A stretch of 64,000 nt of DNA from Lepidodermella squamata (taxonomy: Eukaryota; Gastrotricha): contig JBLDXI010000013.1 of assembly GCA_047495785.1 (NCBI GenBank), forward strand, positions 2,108,001-2,172,000, in the 5' to 3' direction. Within the stretch, counting starts at the first letter, position 1, and each line of letters starts with the position of its first letter. Under the pieces are notes generated by a model. It did no database searches, was not told the DNA's origin, and saw only the letters and a list, made by a program, of their open reading frames with translations. Below, in pieces: positions 1 through 9,980 of the stretch. The position numbers were made by a program, and so were the translations under genes.

Positions 1-20
1 TATCATATCAGTAGAAAATC

Positions 21-767
21 ATGTACGCCAAGTTGGCAATCCTTGCTGTAGCTCTTGCCGCTGTCTACGCTGATAAAGGTGGCAGCAAGCCGGCTGTTTT
101 GACGGCTGCTGTTTTGCCGGCGCTCCCAGAAGGAGCTGCGCGGCCCCCCAAGCCAGAGGTGATCCCGCTCTCGAACGGAGGACGATGCTTCTGTGCCCCT
201 GAACCGCCGAAGCCCGATCAAGACGCAAAGCCCGTGGAAGCTCCGAAATCCAAGTCAGACGCTGCCAAGCCGGCCGAAGCTGCCAAGCCAAGCGACAAGG
301 GTGATACCAAGGCAAAGCCAACTCCTAAGCCCACCGATGGCACCAAGAAGGAGGAAGGCGAGAACAAGAAAAAGCCCACTGAGACTGACAAGAAGAAGCC
401 AGCAGCCGACACCGATAAGAAGTCGACTGATGAGAAGCCGAAGGCAGCTGAGACTGACAAGAAAAAGCCAGCTGCTGACACCGAGAAGAAACCTGCTGCC
501 TCTGGTGATAAGAAGTCTGCAGTAAAAGCCAATACTGAAACAACTGCTGACACCTTTGGTAAGGCTATTGCTATCGGAGAACCCCATCCGGGACCGCGCC
601 CTTGTGGACCGGGACCGCTGCCACATCCGCCAATTCCTGACGAGATTCTCAACGCTCCGGAATTGAAGGAGACCGACAAGTACGAATTCCGCCCGCTTTG
701 CTCCTGCTTCTTCCCCGCCGCCCAGAAGGCCTCAGCTGCTACTGCTGTTGCTGCTGCTTCTTCGTAA
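21..767 (+). CDS. secreted Lys/Pro-rich protein with paired C-x-C motifs
   Basis: Single-exon ORF of 248 aa. Seen: signal peptide (residues 1-17, hydrophobic, ending AVYA), first motif GGRCFC (C56, C58), a linker of about 120 residues made of degenerate KKP/ADTDKK/AAKPAE repeats, then a Pro-rich segment and the C-terminal motif PLCSCFFP (C227, C229) with an Ala/Ser tail. The start is supported because the short leader before it is repeated almost exactly before the paralogue at 6496. AATAAA lies at 838-843. A related fragment sits at 49890. No known domain recognised; the charged linker and secretion suggest an extracellular matrix, mucus or coat component (inference). The promoter lies outside the window. 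Confidence 0.85.
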   Translation: MYAKLAILAVALAAVYADKGGSKPAVLTAAVLPALPEGAARPPKPEVIPLSNGGRCFCAPEPPKPDQDAKPVEAPKSKSDAAKPAEAAKPSDKGDTKAKPTPKPTDGTKKEEGENKKKPTETDKKKPAADTDKKSTDEKPKAAETDKKKPAADTEKKPAASGDKKSAVKANTETTADTFGKAIAIGEPHPGPRPCGPGPLPHPPIPDEILNAPELKETDKYEFRPLCSCFFPAAQKASAATAVAAASS

Positions 768-1148
768 TCATCTCAACGTGAGATATTCGCCGATGACTTT
801 ATATGCAATGATTTTGACTCCAAAAATGTTTCAGCCTAATAAACTCTGTGCTTCTGGATTTTTCGAAACCGAAAAAACATTGTCTTTTGTCTCCAAGAGT
901 TCGCTAAGACTAAGTAAACACCGTCATTATTGACTTGATTATTCTTGATGCGCCATCAAGTTGACAATGCAAGACGGTTCAAGCCCACCTTATCCGTCCT
1001 AATTCCTATTCTGAGCTAGCTATCCTATTCTAAGCAGGAGTCAGTTTAGTATAAAGCTTTTCCGAAATAACGAAAGGATTTCAGTGATTGAAATAAAAAC
1101 CCGTTGTGCCACTAGAATTATTCAATATTTTCCTACTTCATTTAGACA
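768..1148. other. 3' UTR and spacer between two family genes
   Basis: Holds the 3' UTR of the first gene with AATAAA at 838-843, then an intergenic spacer with a TATA-like box at 1050-1056 upstream of the next gene. The part from about 905 onward is repeated near 44992-45200. An inverted copy of the UTR part (about 820-930) lies at 44443-44575. Confidence 0.75.
1050..1056 (+). promoter_or_regulatory. TATA-like box
   Basis: TATAAAG about 95 bases before the ATG at 1149. The duplicate gene at 45201 has TATGAGG at the matching place, so its box is degraded. Confidence 0.4.
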
Positions 1149-1613
1149 ATGATTCAATTAACTGTTTATATACTTGTTGCCGCTTTTGCTAACGAGTCAT
1201 TCGCCCAGCAAAGCAGCGACAGCGGAACTCGTCCAGCAATTGGGATCTCAGCTAACAACGGGCAACGATACCCACCAGTCGGCGCTCCGCCACCTCGTCC
1301 GCCGCCTAGCGAGGAGATTCAGCTGAAATGCGGCGCTAAATGTTTCTGCGACCAGTTATCAACGGGCAGCAACAACAACAACAACGCCGAGCGGTTTTCA
1401 TCAAGCAGCCGTACAGTGAAATCGGGGCCGCAGGGCAGTGACAACAGTCAAAGCGGATCGTCTCGGCCACAAGCTCCTCTGTCCCTGCCGCCTCCTCCGC
1501 CTCCACCTGCCCGTCCTCCGCGAGAAGTCACAGAGGCTGCCGAGTATAATAACAATTCATTCGACCTTCGAACTCGATGCTGGTGCTTCTTCCCGAAAGG
1601 AGACGCTTGCTAG
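1149..1613 (+). CDS. small secreted Pro/Asn-rich protein with paired cysteine motifs
   Basis: Single-exon ORF, 154 aa. Signal peptide about residues 1-19 (ends SFAQ), a PPPRPPPSEE stretch, first motif LKCGAKCFC (C61, C65, C67), an Asn/Ser-rich linker containing a poly-Asn run, a second polyproline run, and C-terminal motif RCWCFFPKGDAC (C144, C146, C154). Nearly identical to the 156-aa protein at 45201; that copy has a small in-frame insertion after about residue 30. The similarity extends into both flanks, so this is a recent segmental duplication rather than a retrocopy. Third position in an inferred ancestral gene series (Lys/Pro gene, this gene, two-exon gene). Function unknown; extracellular by signal peptide. 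Confidence 0.85.
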   Translation: MIQLTVYILVAAFANESFAQQSSDSGTRPAIGISANNGQRYPPVGAPPPRPPPSEEIQLKCGAKCFCDQLSTGSNNNNNAERFSSSSRTVKSGPQGSDNSQSGSSRPQAPLSLPPPPPPPARPPREVTEAAEYNNNSFDLRTRCWCFFPKGDAC

Positions 1614-1829
1614 GAGAGGGGGAGAAAACTCATAATTTCCTTTTTAAGCCCGACTATTGTCCATAACTAGGCTTAGTAGAAGAGGCGTTATTAGTGCAAT
1701 TTGCTTTTTGTGATCAAGTGTTCTTTATTGAGATGCCTATTGTCTTCCGGTAACGCTCTAATGGTAAGAGTTTGACGAGTAAATAAATACGAAATTAGCG
1801 ATTTATTGACAGAAATAATATAATATCAA

Positions 1830-2518
1830 ACATGGAATCTAACAGTCGCACAAGAAAATAGCCTGAATGTAATTGAGATGCGATGGCTTCGAACAATTTT
1901 GGGCATAAAATTATTGGACTTCATACCTAACTACGACCTCAGATTGGTTTGCGGTGGAGTCATAGAGGTCGGAAGGTTGATAGAAAAACAAAGAATGAGA
2001 TACTTAGGCCACATTATTCGAGAAGATGAATATAACGCTAGCAGCTTGACAAACGCAATGCTAAATTGGAATAACCCCGAAAAATGGAAAAAACCCAAAG
2101 GCGCACCTAAAACTACCTGGCGTCACGCAATGAATAGAAGCCTCAAAAAAATAGGATTGGTCAAATTACAATACAAAAATATTTATGAAGGACCCCCGAA
2201 AGTTGGGAGACCGGCGAAAACAGCGGTCGTGATAAGGGTTGAAACTAAGGAAGTAGCTGATTGGGAACTGACGCAAATAGCAGCGCGAGATCGCGACGAA
2301 TGGCGAATGCTAACTTTAACAATAGCTAATTTCGAATTTCATGCGAAAAGCAGGCTCTTCATGAATGTGACCGATGGCGGCACCTCGTGATCGCTGATCG
2401 TCACCCTCCCCTAAACCTTTGCGGTAAAACGGTTCCTCTTGTTGTGCGAATATTACCATCACAAGCCAACAATGAACCAGCGGAGGAGGAAAAATAAAAC
2501 TTTTCATTGTTTTCATTG
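1830..2518 (+). mobile_element. 5'-truncated LINE 3' end with target duplication
   Basis: Contains an open frame (1878-2390) that looks like the C-terminal tail of LINE reverse transcriptases: a RMRYLGHIIRED-type segment followed by a basic KPKGAPKTTWRHAM segment. Ends in two copies of a ttttcattg unit. The 11-bp sequence TATAATATCAA flanks it (1819-1829 and 2519-2529), a plausible target-site duplication. Absent from the paralogous loci at 45.9 and 50.4 kb, so it inserted after the duplication. Confidence 0.7.
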
Positions 2519-2531
2519 TATAATATCAATT

Positions 2532-3910
2532 CGGTAAAATAAAATATGCCGCCCCAAAAGGTAAAAGTCCGCCCTCGTTTAATTTCAGCCCTCATTTAAT
2601 AATAGCGCGCCCTCGTTTTGAAGAGGTGCGCCCTAAAGTAAACAAAGTCGCCCTGACTGGTTAAACCACCGCCCAATTTCATTTATCCAACTTGGGCAGC
2701 TAATTTTTTATTTAAATCAGTGCTCCGCAAACTCGGATTTTTTTCCGGCCACGTGCGGCCGGCTGGGCAGATCATGCGGCGGCCCATTGGCGGCCGGTAG
2801 GATTTTCTCAAAGGATTGCTTGAATGCGACCGGATGCCTCGTTTCGCACGATCATAACCCGAAAATCAGCCTGTTTTGCACTATTTTCAGCCAAAATTGT
2901 GGCTGGAGCTTAGGCTTTCCGGCCGCCAAAAATGCCGATGGTGAAAAACGTTTGCGGAGCACTGATGAGGATAGCAGCCCGATGGGCGATACATAGCACG
3001 GTCTACCTAATAAAACTACACGTTATAGGTTAGCGCTACCGTTGAGCGATCTAATAGCGATCGCTGTTCGCAATAGGTCTTCGCTCTTACATAGCCATAT
3101 CGCAAACTTTTTGACAACAAAACTGAACAGCAAAGTTAGTTCCTATTTAAGTTCCTAGTTAGTTCCTAACTGCATGGTGCGCGTTGTGGTCACAGCGGCC
3201 CATTTTAGTGACATCGAGTCGGCGTGTAAACACTCGAACGCAGATAATCCCTTGATCCCCGGCAAGTCGCTTTAACGTGGCGAGTTTGCAACACCTTCGG
3301 CAGGCATGCGAGGGGCGCAGCGGGTGTGTGAACTTTCAGTGGTAATAAAATGCTTGAAGAGAGACGCAACCAACGCTTTCACGTCGTAATTTGTTCGGCC
3401 TGTAATAAGCATGCCTTGAACATAAATCCGTCCCAAAACCTACTGGCCGATTGGTAATTGTCTTATGTCCTAATATGTTCCTGCTCAAGCATTAGTGGCT
3501 ATTGCTTTTGCGGCTTCTGCGGCTATTGCTTTACTGCTCAAATTGCCAAATTGTCCCAAAAAATCGTCCGCGCGATATTCCTATCGCTATCGTCCGCGGT
3601 AATCATATCCTATGTGGTAGTTATTTTGGTTCATATACCGGTTCAGCCGATGTAATATTGATACCAAATAAAGGAATAGAGATGCGGCTAATAGGCATCA
3701 TCATCACATTTGCGATTTTCTTATTCTAACGGGGCGACGTTTTGTATTTCAAGGCGACTGATTATCAGTCAGGTGCGGCCTTTCGCCTTAAGGGGCGGAT
3801 TAAGGTGGATTAGTGCGGCGATCACGCAATGAGGGCGACTTTATTTATTTTTGGGCGACACAAATGGGGCGAACTTTTACCTTTTTGGGCGACAGATTTT
3901 ACCTTACCCA
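2532..3910. mobile_element. non-autonomous DNA transposon, 8-bp TSD, CGCCC-rich subterminal repeats
   Basis: About 1.38 kb. Imperfect terminal inverted repeats of about 43 bp (left GGTAAAATAAAATATG, right end complementary to it) followed on both sides by runs of spaced cGCCC motifs in opposite orientation. Flanked by TATCAATT (2524-2531 and 3911-3918); the paralogous site near 50385 is intact and has one copy. The 8-bp duplication fits hAT-like or related superfamilies. No transposase ORF. Confidence 0.7.
2718..2964. repeat. nested short inverted-repeat element
   Basis: Perfect 15-bp inverted repeat CAGTGCTCCGCAAAC (2718-2732) and its complement (2950-2964) bounding 247 bp inside the larger transposon. 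The CAGTG end is hAT-like. No clear target duplication, so it may be an internal hairpin rather than a separate insertion. Confidence 0.5.
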
Positions 3911-3957
3911 TATCAATTTTCCCAACTGAACAAAACTACGCTAATATACGGATAAAA

Positions 3958-4919
3958 ATAATTGCTGCTTGCTTATTTTACGTGACTGTTGCGGTTTTCG
4001 TCTATCCAAACGTTCGAGCGTGTGGACACGGAACTGTCGAAGAAAATCCTGAGGGGCCGTCAATTTGGCAAGTAAATGATAGATTTTACCTCCTCCCGTC
4101 ATTCCATACATTCCTCGCCATAACGATTAAAATTGACCAGGAAAAGCATTCAGCGCAAAAGTGAGAATACGAATCGTTAAAGTGTCTTTCTGAGACCCAA
4201 GCCAAGAAAAATCAGAACACAAAAAGTCAATTTTGCCTTGTCATAAAGAAACGATTTCTCGTTCGTGTCTCTCCGAAACATCGAACTCCAATGTGACTGG
4301 CGCGATGCTGGTTATGTCGGTCTTTTTGACTGGCACTGTTCCCGATGCCGAAGAATGCGCGATTTCGAGAATCCTCGTCTTCAGAAGAACTGCGTGAAAT
4401 TTATCTTAGGATCTTCAGATGTTTCATGGTATGGTTGTAGTGCAGTTGGGGTATACGGCAAATTTTCGGAGAAACAATTTTCCCCTTCAATCGATGGAGT
4501 CAAATATGGCTGCGAACGAGTCGGCGTTATCGAGGTCACTCAAGTGTCTATTCAAGGCGTTGATTTTTTATGTGACTGGCGCGATGCCGGTTATGCTGGT
4601 TCTACTAGCACCTTATCTAACACCGAGAATTCACGCAACGAGCTCGTACCTTGATTTCAATGACGAACTTCCTGGTCGTTGCTGATTTCGACTTTTGAAA
4701 ATTTCCATCTTAAAATGGTCACTTATCTTTTCTGAAAAAACTCTGTTTACTTTCAAACTCAATTCACCTGATGATGAAATCTGTATTGATTTCGAAACGT
4801 CGTGCAATGAAAACTATCTTAGTCTTTTGTAAAACTTGTAACATAGTTCAAAGTTCAATTTGGAAAACAGGAAGGCACCTCAAAAATAATAAAATACCTT
4901 GAAAACACAAACTTTATTT
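3958..4919 (+). pseudogene. two-exon family gene, exon 1 and intron only (exon 2 deleted)
   Basis: The segment 3958-4071 encodes 38 residues matching exon 1 of the genes at 45936 and 50433 (PNVRACG ... GPSIWQ) and keeps the donor GTAAAT. The start codon has become ATA. Intron similarity is recognisable at 4090-4260 and again at 4868-4919, where it stops at tattttg, immediately before the expected acceptor; exon 2 is missing. The intron middle (4265-4660) contains two direct copies of a TGTGACTGGCGCGATG segment and two short overlapping ORFs that I do not believe are genes. Confidence 0.75.
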
Positions 4920-5242
4920 TGAACTTTTTCGGAGTTTCGCGAAGATCAATAAAATAAAATAATGCCGGCTAAATCGCCAGCTGAACCCAGCCGAAGCAAT
5001 TTGACATTCGACATAGTTCGGCCAGGATTTGAAAATATCGACAACGAATCCTAAAAAATGCCGACTCTCGCAGGTTCCAATATTCGGAATTAGTCGATGA
5101 AGCACGACTATGTCAAAAACTGTCGACCACAGCTCAAGACATTAGGCCAGGTTCGACCAGGCAAAACGTGCTTCGACCAGGTTCGACTAACTGGTGCCGA
5201 TGAGGCAGGGAAGATAAACCGATTTTCTTTTCTTAAATCTGC
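4920..5242. other. intergenic, no gene seen
   Basis: Short degenerate repeats of a TTCGACCAGG motif near 5150-5190. No credible ORF. Confidence 0.4.
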
Positions 5243-5246
5243 TTAA

Positions 5247-5967
5247 CCCTTTCATGGCGGAATTATTTATCTGCGGTAGAAAAAGCAGTTCTAGGGATCA
5301 CGATTTTGAAATCCGTTTGTCTTCATCTATCACCGTTAAGGCTGTACGAAAACTGGCCGAAATCGTCCTATCCGCCCAGCTTATTTCAGCTGATTTCTGA
5401 GTCAGATGCCTTCAGCTTTGACTTTTTAGATTCTAAATTACTCCCATGAATGTCTCTAAGATTCTTCCTCATTTATATCACCGAAAAAATTTAGTTTAAA
5501 GAATTTTTTGAGGCTCAGCATTCAGATCTGAATTCAGCTATTCCAGGTTTTCCTCGCAGCACAAAAATCCCGCACTCCGCCTGTATAAGTCTGGGCGGAT
5601 AGGACGAATTCGGCCGTTTTGATTAAATCTCAATAGCGTCGTCATTTTTAATTTCCAACTCGAAAAAATTTACACAGAGGTCAATGAGACTATGGCGGAC
5701 ACGGTGGTATTTTTTGTTGGATCGAAAAATGATCAGAAACCTATGGAATTTCAAGTTGAAAAATCGAAATTTCATTGTCAGGTTGACTATTTTCAAATGG
5801 CTATTATGTCCTGACCATGCAAGATAACCGTGTCCTGGTCTCAAAACATTGTAGCCAACATCGAAAAGCAATATTCCTTAAAAGGGCGATCAAGAATGCA
5901 TCAAATTCGATTTCCTGCGAATTTTCGAAGTCGAAATTCCGAAATCGTCCTTCCCGCCGTGAAAGGG
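5247..5967. mobile_element. non-autonomous piggyBac-type element
   Basis: 721 bp bounded by TTAA on both sides (5243-5246 and 5968-5971). The ends are CCCTTTCATGGCGG on the left and the complement CCGCCGTGAAAGGG on the right, with one mismatch. TTAA target plus CCCTTT ends is the piggyBac signature. A second inner inverted repeat (GGCCGAAATCGTCCTATCCG near 5353 and its imperfect complement near 5596) could fold the centre. No transposase ORF. Confidence 0.8.
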
Positions 5968-5971
5968 TTAA

Positions 5972-6423
5972 ACCGTATCTTAAGTCAAAGCGGAAATTTA
6001 GACTTCGGTTTCCTAAGGTTTTTGGACCGGATTTGCACTATATCCCGGAAGGCTTTACCTGGCGCGCTGATTGTCTGGTTTACACGAATTTTACTGTAAA
6101 TAGCAATACTATTTGTCTCCGAAAATGTTTCAGCCTAACTCTAAATAAACTCTACGCTTCCGGATTTTCTGGATTTCAAGCGAGGTGATTCCGCAAAAAT
6201 GTGGGGGTAAATGTGTTTGCATAAATTTTTTGCGGTTTTGGGTTAGTCGATCCGTTGCATAAATATTACCTTGTCTTAAACAATAGGTTCTATTGTTTTT
6301 AACGTTCAAGGGTTCTTTTGAGAAATAGTTTTTTTGTGACCAGATTACACGAGTCATTTGGTTTCTAAGCTGCTGTTTGCGCAATGATTGTTGCCAAATC
6401 CAACTAAGCGCGACCATTGGGTT
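5972..6423. other. spacer with a stray 3' UTR fragment
   Basis: About 6115-6180 resembles the 3' UTR around 815-865 (GTTTCAGCCTAA, then AATAAACTC). This suggests that a further Lys/Pro-type gene once stood here and lost its coding part. The rest shows no gene. Confidence 0.5.
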
Positions 6424-6433
6424 TATAAATAGG
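6424..6433 (+). promoter_or_regulatory. TATA box
   Basis: TATAAATAGG 72 bases before the ATG at 6496 and followed by CGCGGG. Similar TATAAATA boxes followed by CCGGG occur before the genes at 58119 and 60080. Confidence 0.65.
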
Positions 6434-6495
6434 CGCGGGAAACACACTCGGTGGAAATATATTCCTATAATATAATATCATATCAGTAGAAAAAC

Positions 6496-7659
6496 ATGTA
6501 CGCCATGTTGGCAATCCTTGCTGTAGCTCTTGCCGCTGTCAACGCCGAACAGGTCGGCAGCAAGTCGACCGCGCCAGCAGCACCCCGGCCCTCCAAGTCA
6601 GAGGTTATCCGCCTCGCCAAAGGGGGCCGATGCATCTGCGAAGAAGAATCATCGGGGCCCGAGCAATTGCCAGAGGCAACGCCCGTGGAAGCTCCGAAAT
6701 CCAAGTCAGACGCTGCCAAGCCGGCCGAAACCGCCAAGCCTAGCGAGAAGGGCGATACCAAGTCAAAGCCAGCTGCTAAGCCCGCCGAAGGCGAGACCAA
6801 GAAGAAGCCAGAAGACAAGGCCGCTGAGACGAAAAAGCCAGCAGCCGGCACCGATAAGAAGTCGACTGATGAGAAGCCGAAGGCAGCTGAGCCTGACAAG
6901 AAAAAGCCAGCTGCTAAGCCCGCCGAAGTCGTCAAGAAGGATGAAGGCGAGACCAAGGAGAAGCCCACTAAGACTGACAACAAGAAGCCATACACATTGA
7001 AGGTCGCTAAGACTGACGGGAAAAAGACAGCTCCGAAATCCAAGTCAGACGCTGCCACGTCCGCCGAAACCAACAAGCCGGCCAACAGGTCTGGCGAGAG
7101 GGCCAAGGCAGACCACCATTCCAAGAAGGAACAAGCCGAATCGGAGGTCGCTATGACTGAAGGGAAAAAGACAGCAGCCAGTTTCCATCAGGGACCGTCT
7201 CCTTGTGACCCGCTGCCCCATCTGCCGCCGCTTCCCGAGGAGATCGCCAACGCTCCGGAATGCGAACAGGCCGGCAATTACCACCTCCGCCGCCACTGCT
7301 TCTGTTTCGTCCCCACAGATGATGTTGCTTCTGTTGCTTCTTCCTCACATCAGCCGTTCAACCTCGGCAAGTCAATGCAGAAAATCGCGCTCGCTAACCC
7401 TCCTTCCACGTTGACAAGAAAGCCTTCTTCTGCTACTACTACTCCTACTCCTACTAGAGGGAAAGTAGAAGAGATAGAAGAGAGGGAAAGGGAGAAGCCA
7501 GAGAGAAAGGAAGAAGCTCCTACTAGAGGGAAAGTAGAAGAGATAGAAGAGAGGGAAAGGGAGAAGCCAGAGAGAAAGGAAGAAGCTCCTACTAGAGGGA
7601 AAGTAGAAGAGATGGAAGAGAGGGAAAGGGAGAAGCCAGAGAGAAAGGAAGAAGCATAA
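6496..7659 (+). CDS. secreted Lys/Pro-rich paired C-x-C protein with extended repeat tail
   Basis: 387-aa single-exon ORF, paralogue of the gene at 21. Signal peptide 1-17, first motif GGRCIC (C46, C48), a long Lys/Pro/Ala linker longer than its paralogue's, then PLPHLPPLPEEI and second motif RHCFCFVP (C268, C270). In the paralogue the protein ends soon after this. Here the frame runs on for more than 100 residues and finishes with three 23-residue repeats (PTRGKVEEIEEREREKPERK type). The original 3' end (CTTCTTCGTAATCATC) is found at about 7743, so some 400 bp of Glu/Arg-coding minisatellite and polypyrimidine DNA was inserted just before the ancestral stop. AATAAA near 7832. Confidence 0.8.
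   Translation: MYAMLAILAVALAAVNAEQVGSKSTAPAAPRPSKSEVIRLAKGGRCICEEESSGPEQLPEATPVEAPKSKSDAAKPAETAKPSEKGDTKSKPAAKPAEGETKKKPEDKAAETKKPAAGTDKKSTDEKPKAAEPDKKKPAAKPAEVVKKDEGETKEKPTKTDNKKPYTLKVAKTDGKKTAPKSKSDAATSAETNKPANRSGERAKADHHSKKEQAESEVAMTEGKKTAASFHQGPSPCDPLPHLPPLPEEIANAPECEQAGNYHLRRHCFCFVPTDDVASVASSSHQPFNLGKSMQKIALANPPSTLTRKPSSATTTPTPTRGKVEEIEEREREKPERKEEAPTRGKVEEIEEREREKPERKEEAPTRGKVEEMEEREREKPERKEEA
7450..7656 (+). repeat. three 69-bp in-frame minisatellite units
   Basis: Nearly identical 69-bp units encoding Glu/Arg/Lys-rich 23-mers; unit 3 differs by one residue (I to M). Followed by C-rich and CT-rich low-complexity DNA at 7694-7730. Confidence 0.85.
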
Positions 7660-7858
7660 GGGTCCCCCCTGTGGTTAGGACGATCCCTCCGTCCCTTCCC
7701 CCCCCCCCCCCTCTCCCTCTCTCTCGCTATCTTCGACACTGGCTTCTTCGTAATCATCTCAACGTGAGATAATCGCCGATAACTTTATACAAACGATGTT
7801 GACTCCACAATTATTTCATTATTTCAGCCTAATAAACTCCATGATCCTGGATTTTTAG

Positions 7859-7957
7859 CATGTGTTAGTTTTATTTATAGTAGGCCCTCAGCCGGGCGGC
7901 GCTATAGGATTAAAGACGACAAGTACACTATTGCCCTCCATGCTACTGTACAAGACT
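7859..7957 (-). repeat. dispersed repeat, inverted partner at 23152-23252
   Basis: About 100 bp matching the reverse complement of 23152-23252 (GAGGGCAA ... AAAACTAACACATG), with a few mismatches. Could be two insertions of one family or distant inverted ends. No clear target duplication. Confidence 0.6.
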
Positions 7958-8280
7958 ATACTAGCCCACACAATATGCGTACACATGAATGTACAGCACA
8001 CATAATAGCACTGCCGTAGCTATTTTCTGGCGAAAACCTTCGAGCCTTGATAAATTTCAGCTAAGTTTCTTAAAGTAACTTTTTTTCGAGGATGATGTCA
8101 TGTTTTTCTGAAAAATGCTGATTGATTTGGCTTTGAAGCTGAAGGTTTCGAAACAATTTCTCAATTTATGTGGCTGGGAGGGCTGTGATCGTACATGAAT
8201 AAAATTTATGACAACATTATAACGACGTTATAGTGCGACACAGAAAAAAAATCTATCGTATACTTTTTATTGAGGATGCT

Positions 8281-8404
8281 ATATCGGTATTGCGGCATAA
8301 TAACTGCTTTTGATTGACCATACATTCCATTGTATTATATTGCGCGCACTAACATTTATGCTATTATGTGCGCCAATGCGCCAATGCGCGCGTTCGGTTT
8401 ATAT
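8281..8404. repeat. inverted repeat, left arm (partner 15260-15375)
   Basis: About 90 bp very similar to the reverse complement of 15285-15375, weaker for some 30 bp further in. The outermost bases are TA-TCGG on the left and CCGA-TA on the right, which would fit a TA target site and a 7.1-kb element or two copies of one family. Confidence 0.6.
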
Positions 8405-9980
8405 AAAACAGTAGTGTTTACTGTATACGCACCAGCAAACAGCAACGCTTATTAGCTAATTGCCAGAAATACCATGCTTTTTAAATGCTTTTTTATTTTT
8501 ATTGCAGCGGATTTAGAGGAAAAATGTAAAATCGGTGGAACCTTAAATAAACTTAAATAAATTATTAGTATACAGTTTTAATTGAGTTCACTTGCAGTGT
8601 TCCCTTTATAACTGCGCAGGGTCGGGGTGACCCGTGAAATTATCGAGCGAAACAGTTATTCAGGGATTTGCCTCTTTTTGCGTGAAGCACATATGGTGCC
8701 GCGCGATTGCTATGAGTCCAAAAAATGTTGCAATAGAAAATAGAAGAGGGTGTGTTGATAACGGGGATGCAGTTATCGAGGGGGCACTGTGCTAATAATC
8801 ACCACCAAAGAAAATGGCAAAACCACGGCAAAAAGCGGCTAATAATGTAGACAACCCGTCGATAAACTGAAAATTCAGCCAATTAAAGTTGTAAGGCAGT
8901 TGCTTTCAATAAAATCTCGAGAAATCTATTGAGATGGAGCTTAAAAATTGAAAAATATAATGAGATACAAGTCACTCCTCATTGGCTTGTATCAGATAGA
9001 TCTCTTCAGCTCGTGAGCCATTTATTGAGCGCCATGTCCAATGTCCAACTCGCAACACATAACAATTCCCTTTCTACATGCGAGCCTCCTCGATGTCAGA
9101 ATCGCGCGACTTCCTCGCGGCACATAGATTGTTGCCGAACTTCCAAACATAGAGAAGTTTGCTTTTTTGTCTCGTATAGTGAGAGGGCACTCGGGGCAGA
9201 GCGCCTATAAACTGGCAAACTTCTTAGTACCGTTCTTGAGTTATGCCGTCCCTGTGACCATTTTTTCATCGGGTGGCACATTTGCCCTGTCAATCTGGTT
9301 ATTCAGGGTGCATTTGACGAAACCGTCGGAAAAATCCATCAAAGCTAAGAAGAAAGCTTGCATACTTTCAGGGCTGCAAAAATGCATAATTTCCCCCACG
9401 CCGGTTTAATTTTCCCGCTAAACCCGCTAAACTCGCGGTGTAGATTTTCCGTTATCTATTTTAAATCAACTTCTTATTTAGCTTTAGTGCTCATTATATT
9501 CGTCTTATGTGACAGAGCATGCGAACAGCAAATTCACTACAAATTCGTGTTTCATGTTTCGTGTTTCGTGTTTCGAGTGATTTTACAGGTGACTATTGGC
9601 GATATTTTACTAAAAGTTGCACGTGCTCGCGTTAATATGAATCATAAATTCATTACTACAAGATTTAGGACTCAGTTGTAGTAGGCGAACCGAAGCGCTT
9701 AGGATAAATGATTCACTGATCGCACGAACTCGGCTTGAAAAGACAAAAATGAATCGTTGATCGTTGAACATGGAAATATATTCTGTATTTTCTGATGTAT
9801 TATTCTGATTCAGCATTAAAATCTAGGATAATGGGCATATTTTCGCACGTTCATCTACCAAAATGAAGAATATATCTGCGCTCTGCAAGTCGAAAGGCGT
9901 AGTATATGCGCAAGAGGTTGTGCGCGCGCAGGAACACACGAGCGCGCGCTGACGAAATTAAGATTTTTCCCCCCAAGTTA
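8405..9980. other. intergenic, no gene seen
   Basis: AT-rich, with GCGC-rich patches and a short tandem TGTTTCG run at 9550-9575. Short ORFs are unconvincing. Confidence 0.4.

Larger units (their letters stand above)
905..1810 (+). repeat. segmental duplication, copy 1 (partner 44990-45890)
   Basis: Direct repeat covering part of the upstream spacer, the whole 154-aa gene and its 3' flank. The partner starts near 44992 and continues past 45870. Similarity breaks at about 1830, where a LINE fragment is inserted. Confidence 0.8.

Noticed and set aside
218-679. Long ORFs on the minus strand opposite the Lys/Pro-rich gene
   Set aside because: Shadow frames of a repetitive coding sequence; the plus strand has the signal peptide and family motifs.
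4265-4685. 129-aa and 88-aa overlapping ORFs
   Set aside because: They lie in the intron remnant of a pseudogene and arise from a short direct repeat; no coding features.
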